Positions 6,500 through 7,314 of a stretch of 7,314 nt of DNA are shown here, one piece after another. The stretch is from Kangiellaceae bacterium (GTDB taxonomy: Bacteria > Pseudomonadota > Gammaproteobacteria > Enterobacterales > Kangiellaceae). The notes below the pieces were generated by a model. That model worked only from the letters and a program-made list of their open reading frames with translations. It ran no database searches and was not told where the DNA came from. Positions within the stretch are counted from its first letter, which is position 1. The number at the start of each line of letters is the position of its first letter. Location: assembly GCA_030590405.1 (NCBI GenBank), contig JAUUYO010000173.1, forward strand, positions 1 through 7,314. The letters run 5' to 3'. Position numbers and translations under genes: made by a program.

Positions 6500-6647
6500 A
6501 GGAAATTCTCTAGTTTGGAATAATCAGACACTGTCCAGACGACAAAGTGTCACATGGTTTTGGCTGATTATCAATAACTATGCCGTTATATCAGGGCAAG
6601 TATCTCAAGCTATTTGCCTAACTCTTGAGAATTGATACAATGGATCG
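6500..6647. promoter_or_regulatory. Divergent control region between serB and the Smp-like gene
   Basis: These 148 bp must contain both promoters. For serB a weak minus-strand candidate is TTGTCG (6545-6540) with TATTCC (6522-6517) at 17 bp spacing. For the plus strand TTGGCT (6560-6565) is followed by TTATAT (6586-6591) at a long 20-bp spacing. Inverted repeats are present: GACACT (6527-6532) with AGTGTC (6546-6551), which overlaps the serB candidate, and ATAAC (6574-6578) with GTTAT (6585-6589). Neither promoter is strong, and the dyads are only possible operators. Confidence 0.4.
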
Positions 6648-7314
6648 ATGCAAAATTCTAATAATAAGCGCCAACAAACTCCGCCACCTAATCTGCTAAA
6701 AGGTATTCTAACCGCAGTACTTGGTATCACGATTATTATATTGGCGCTCAGCTGGTTTATCATTGACTATCAGCTTGAAAAATTAGTGATTAAACGCACC
6801 TCAGAGTACGCTCATAGTATCGCCCGAATTGCGGCTGATTCCAGCGCAGAAGCGCTTTTGTCGGATGATAAATTACAACTTAATCTGCTGGTCGAAAGTG
6901 TTGCTAAAGACCCCTATATTCGGCAGGCCACTATCATTTCAGAAGATGGTCAAATAGTCACTCAACATCCCGAAGAAATCGAACTGACCATGTCAGCCAA
7001 AACAATGGAAGATATTTCCGATTTTTCATCAATTGACAATGTTCCAGTTCAAGCTGAGCAATCGACCACCAATGGAAAACACAAGAATAAAGCCTCGTCT
7101 CCGTTTATTCTAAGGCAACGAAATAAAATATTTTTCGAGTCGATCAGCTATCAGGATATCACTGCCGGTTGGTTTAAGTTAGAAATTGACAAATATCAAT
7201 TAGAGAAAAATTTTCGCGAAATTTTCAAAGATATCCAATTGATGATTAGTATGCTCGCAGTGACCCTGTTCGCATTGCTGATTTTTATCCTTTACCGGTT
7301 TGACAAAAATATCA
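6648..7314 (+). CDS. smp: Smp/YtjB/AhpA-family membrane protein, N-terminal part (cut by window edge)
   Basis: The first 222 codons of a gene that is still open at the window end. The order is a short polar N-terminus, a transmembrane helix at about 18-39, a periplasmic domain, and a second hydrophobic helix at about 197-216 followed by YRFDKN. The segments IISEDGQIV (96-104) and GWFKLEIDKYQLE (174-186) match the corresponding parts of E. coli Smp (YtjB), whose gene is also divergent from serB. A polar linker at about 112-155 makes the periplasmic part longer than in E. coli. The family's function is poorly known; AhpA of Aeromonas has been linked to haemolysin regulation. The start chosen is ATG 6648; GGAT at 6642-6645 is a poor, close ribosome binding site. 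The overlapping ATG at 6640 leads only to a 19-codon frame ending at 6699. Confidence 0.82.
   Translation, partial: MQNSNNKRQQTPPPNLLKGILTAVLGITIIILALSWFIIDYQLEKLVIKRTSEYAHSIARIAADSSAEALLSDDKLQLNLLVESVAKDPYIRQATIISEDGQIVTQHPEEIELTMSAKTMEDISDFSSIDNVPVQAEQSTTNGKHKNKASSPFILRQRNKIFFESISYQDITAGWFKLEIDKYQLEKNFREIFKDIQLMISMLAVTLFALLIFILYRFDKNI

Noticed and set aside
6565..6573. TGATTATCA as an FNR/CRP-type operator
   Set aside because: Its half-sites are separated by a single base instead of the 4-6 bases needed for those regulators. A 9-bp dyad in AT-rich DNA is weak evidence.

Overview
This window looks like core chromosome of a gammaproteobacterium with a moderately AT-rich genome. The evidence is the divergent efp/epmB pair used for EF-P beta-lysylation, the E. 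coli-type short SerB divergent from a Smp/YtjB (AhpA) membrane protein, and a FimX-type cyclic-di-GMP protein of the kind known in Pseudomonas and Xanthomonas. From memory, the order PilZ-like gene, fimX, serB (convergent) matches the Pseudomonas aeruginosa PA4958-PA4959-PA4960 neighbourhood. The efp/epmB pair on the left is of the enterobacterial and marine-gammaproteobacterial kind. A marine gammaproteobacterium outside Pseudomonas is a reasonable guess, but the genus cannot be fixed from the sequence. I see no mobile element, CRISPR array, rRNA or tRNA.

Layout: (1) 1-65, minus strand, the first 21 codons of efp. (2) 66-133, a short divergent control region carrying a tandem 20/22-bp repeat. 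(3) 134-1156, epmB, a radical-SAM lysine 2,3-aminomutase homologue. (4) 1157-1485, an AT-rich intergenic region with a weak terminator-like stretch, inverted repeats, an extended -10 promoter and two tandem 18-bp repeats just downstream of the predicted transcription start. (5) 1486-3342, a 618-residue cytoplasmic protein with a PilZ-like domain. (6) 3407-5479, a FimX homologue (REC-PAS-GGDEF-EAL) with all three signalling domains degenerate. (7) 5514-5543, a hairpin in the convergent gap, probably a shared terminator. (8) 5549-6499, minus strand, serB with a TTG start. (9) 6500-6647, a divergent control region. (10) 6648-7314, plus strand, the first 222 codons of a Smp/YtjB/AhpA-family membrane protein that runs off the window.

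The genes form three functional groups. EpmB isomerises lysine so that EF-P can be beta-lysylated, which helps ribosomes through polyproline stretches. The PilZ-like protein and FimX are a probable cyclic-di-GMP effector pair, most likely acting on type IV pili; no pilus genes are in the window. SerB carries out the last step of serine synthesis, and its divergent membrane neighbour has no settled function. No wholly new system is evident. The least characterised part is the PilZ-like protein, its probable link to FimX, and the repeats in its leader.
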